Below, piece by piece: positions 62,294-64,000 of a DNA stretch of 64,000 nucleotides. Made by a program: the position numbers and the translations under genes. Where the stretch lies: positions 1 to 64,000 of the forward strand of contig JAUPSS010000002.1 in NCBI GenBank assembly GCA_040285825.1, given 5' to 3'. The notes beneath the pieces are model-generated. The model had not been told where the DNA came from and searched no databases. It was given only the letters and a program-made list of their open reading frames with translations. This DNA is from Eukaryota sp. TZLM1-RC (taxonomy: Eukaryota; Metamonada: BaSk clade). How positions within the stretch are numbered: the stretch's first letter is position 1; each line of letters starts with the position of its first letter.

Positions 62294-62306
62294 TTTATAT
62301 TAGTTT

Positions 62307-62635
62307 GGTTTTAGTTAAATACGTTTATTGTATATTGAATTGTGTTCATATGCTGAAGCCAAGGGACATCAATTTGCGTTCATAATAAATTACATTTCAG
62401 TTATGTGTAAACCCATTTGTAGATTATCAAATGGTTCTGAATACGCTACGGAGACTGGCAAGACTAAAACCTGCCTCAGTTCAACAACGTTTTTGTTAGC
62501 CAGGCTAAACTCCTCCTTCCAGTTTCGGAAAGTATGATGTAACGTAGCACGTCATCATTAGTATAAATTCGTTTTTGCTTTTATTTATTTTGATTTTCTA
62601 TCTCTGTTCCATGAACATCCGTTTTATTTTAGTTA
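62307..62635. other. Spacer or leader upstream of the right-edge Gag
   Basis: Contains CATCATTAGTATAAATTCG near 62551-62569, a possible TATA element for the following retroelement. I could not find an LTR because no second copy of this region is in the window. Confidence 0.35.
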
Positions 62636-64000
62636 ATGGAAATCCAACGTGCACTGAAGCCAACAGTAATTAATGTGGACTCAAGAGAATCCACTTCTGT
62701 CGCCAGGTACCCTCAAGCCGCTCCCTACTTACACCATACTGGTCGAGAAGCCATTTCCCAATACGTGGAAGCGCTTAAGGTGTACGTATTACGTATGTCA
62801 ACTAATCATGTCTCGTCGGACATGACAAGAAGATATCCGTCCGCCAATCACTCTCAGTCTCCCTCCTGTTCGAAAGCGACCGAGCCCTCCTCCTGCAATT
62901 CCGACCGAGAAGCCATCAAGGCTCTCACTCAAGAAGTCGCTGCGCTGAAATCTAAACTTTTTCTCGCCGAGAATTCCGAACTGAGCACTAAAGAGCCCTC
63001 CGAATCCACTTCTGCCTCCATTGAAACGAAAAAGCCATGCTCGACCTTTAACCCTCGAGATTATAAGCTTCCCTCTGAACTAGCTTACGAAGATAGCCAA
63101 GACCAATCCCCCGACTCCACTGACTCCACCAACGTCGCTACTTTCGAAAAGTGCCGTCTTGTTTCTGAAAACAACCTCCATCATGCCATGCTTCCGTATG
63201 TATTGTGTACTATTGCCCCTGTGGTGCTAGAAACCTTTGAGATCTTCGAAGAAATCGACCCTAACGACCCCGAAGCAGTCCTTTCCCTCCTGTTATCCTT
63301 TTGCCGTTTCGAAGACTCTACTGAAGCTTACCATAAGCTCCAATCTCTGAAACTCAATTTGTCTGCTCCAACCGCCGAAGAAGCTACCACCTCCTATATC
63401 TCTGCCTTCCTCAAAAAGCTCCGACTCTGTCCCTCTGAATTACCTGAAGCTGCCCGCATGAAGTTCTTTGTGAATGGAATACGCCCAAGAGACTCCGCTT
63501 CATTATCCGAACTGACGTAGAAACTGGCTCTATCGCAAGCTCCCTTCCTATCACCTTCCATACTCTGCCTACTACACTCTTCATGGCTCAACCCCCCCTC
63601 CTCCTAGATCTCAACCCCCTCGCCCTAACTTTCGAACTCCTCAGGCTCACCGCTCTGCTAACAAGTCCTATTCTGTCCGTTTCACCCCTAAGCCCTTGCC
63701 TTCCCATTAAAGTCCTCGTTCTGAACAAAAGTATCTCTCCTCAGAAGTCTCCCTCTCCCGTAACATGTTTCTATTGCAAGGAGCCCGAACACATAAGAAA
63801 AGACTGCCCTAAGCCTGGATGCAAGGTTAGCAAGCCTCGAAGGTACGGAAATAACCCTACTATTCAGAAACATCACAACCTGCGCCGTAATGTCAACCAA
63901 GTGAATCACGATGAGTCCAATGAGCCCCAAGTTAACTCTGTTATAGATTTTTATCCATTCCATGCTATCCGAAGATTTTTACGTTGAAAGCATCTTCCCT
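62636..64000 (+). pseudogene. Gag of the second Gypsy-like family, partial at right edge (G3)
   Basis: The frame 62636-63520 encodes a Gag start similar to the one at 11469 (AISQYVEALKVYVLRMS matching EFVSRYVEAIKVYAQRMS), a Ser/Glu-rich linker and a capsid-like part (LSFCRFEDSTEAYHKLQSL). A stop at 63518 and a phase change lead to 63583-63987, with a CCHC knuckle (CFYCKEPEHIRKDC). The coding sequence is markedly richer in C than the neighbourhood. The element continues beyond the window, so protease and Pol are not visible. Confidence 0.75.

Noticed and set aside
1-64000. CRISPR array, rRNA genes, bacterial operon structure
   Set aside because: No regularly spaced identical repeats, no rRNA-like conserved blocks and no operon-type gene clusters; all recognisable host genes are eukaryotic.

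Overview
The window looks like nuclear DNA from a flagellated, intron-poor protist. Host genes are mostly uninterrupted eukaryotic genes with short, A/T-rich spacers. Several encode axoneme or cilium proteins: radial spoke protein 3, BBS1, a DRC5/TCTE1-like LRR protein and an RPAP3/SPAG1-like TPR protein. The only intron I can support is a 35-nt one in SmD2. A metamonad-type or other excavate flagellate would fit, but no single marker proves the lineage. The standard genetic code fits: genes end in TAA or TAG, and in-frame TGA appears only in decayed elements.

Host genes fall in islands. 1-896: N-terminus of a coiled-coil protein (runs off the window). 13.2-15.0 kb: permuted-papain protein and SmD2. 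26.3-32.7 kb: kinesin-14, RPAP3-like, BBS1 (head-to-head with RPAP3-like) and an RRP46-like exosome subunit (tail-to-tail with BBS1). 41.8-44.1 kb: STRIP/Far11. 46.6-53.1 kb: APC1 C-terminal half, RSP3, eIF2B-epsilon and a small unknown. 57-58.2 kb: DRC5-like. Gene functions are the usual eukaryotic mix (cell cycle, splicing, RNA decay, translation, STRIPAK signalling, motility), with no operon logic.

Roughly half the window is transposon-derived. At least four lineages of non-LTR retrotransposon (called A, B, C and D here) carry a reverse transcriptase plus a C-terminal zinc-knuckle and restriction-like endonuclease. Nearly all copies are 5'-truncated, and seven have readable 10-14 bp target-site duplications. 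Two copies of one Ty3/Gypsy family with only 79-bp LTRs and a C-terminal chromodomain-like segment lie at 18.7-25.8 and 33.1-40.3 kb. A second Gypsy-like family is decayed at 9.0-11.5 kb and enters again at the right edge. Two hAT-like DNA elements with 8-bp duplications lie at 7.1-8.2 and 15.6-17.1 kb; the second sits inside a LINE whose uninterrupted relative is also in the window. Remnants of a Fanzor/TnpB-like nuclease, a Ulp1-like protease and a MuDR-type zinc domain are also present.

The strongest observations are the nested insertions that can be dated relative to each other, the dispersed targeting by endonuclease-type LINEs that are usually site-specific, the Fanzor remnant, the minimal-LTR chromodomain Gypsy element, the 35-nt SmD2 intron, and a shared motif directly before several start codons.
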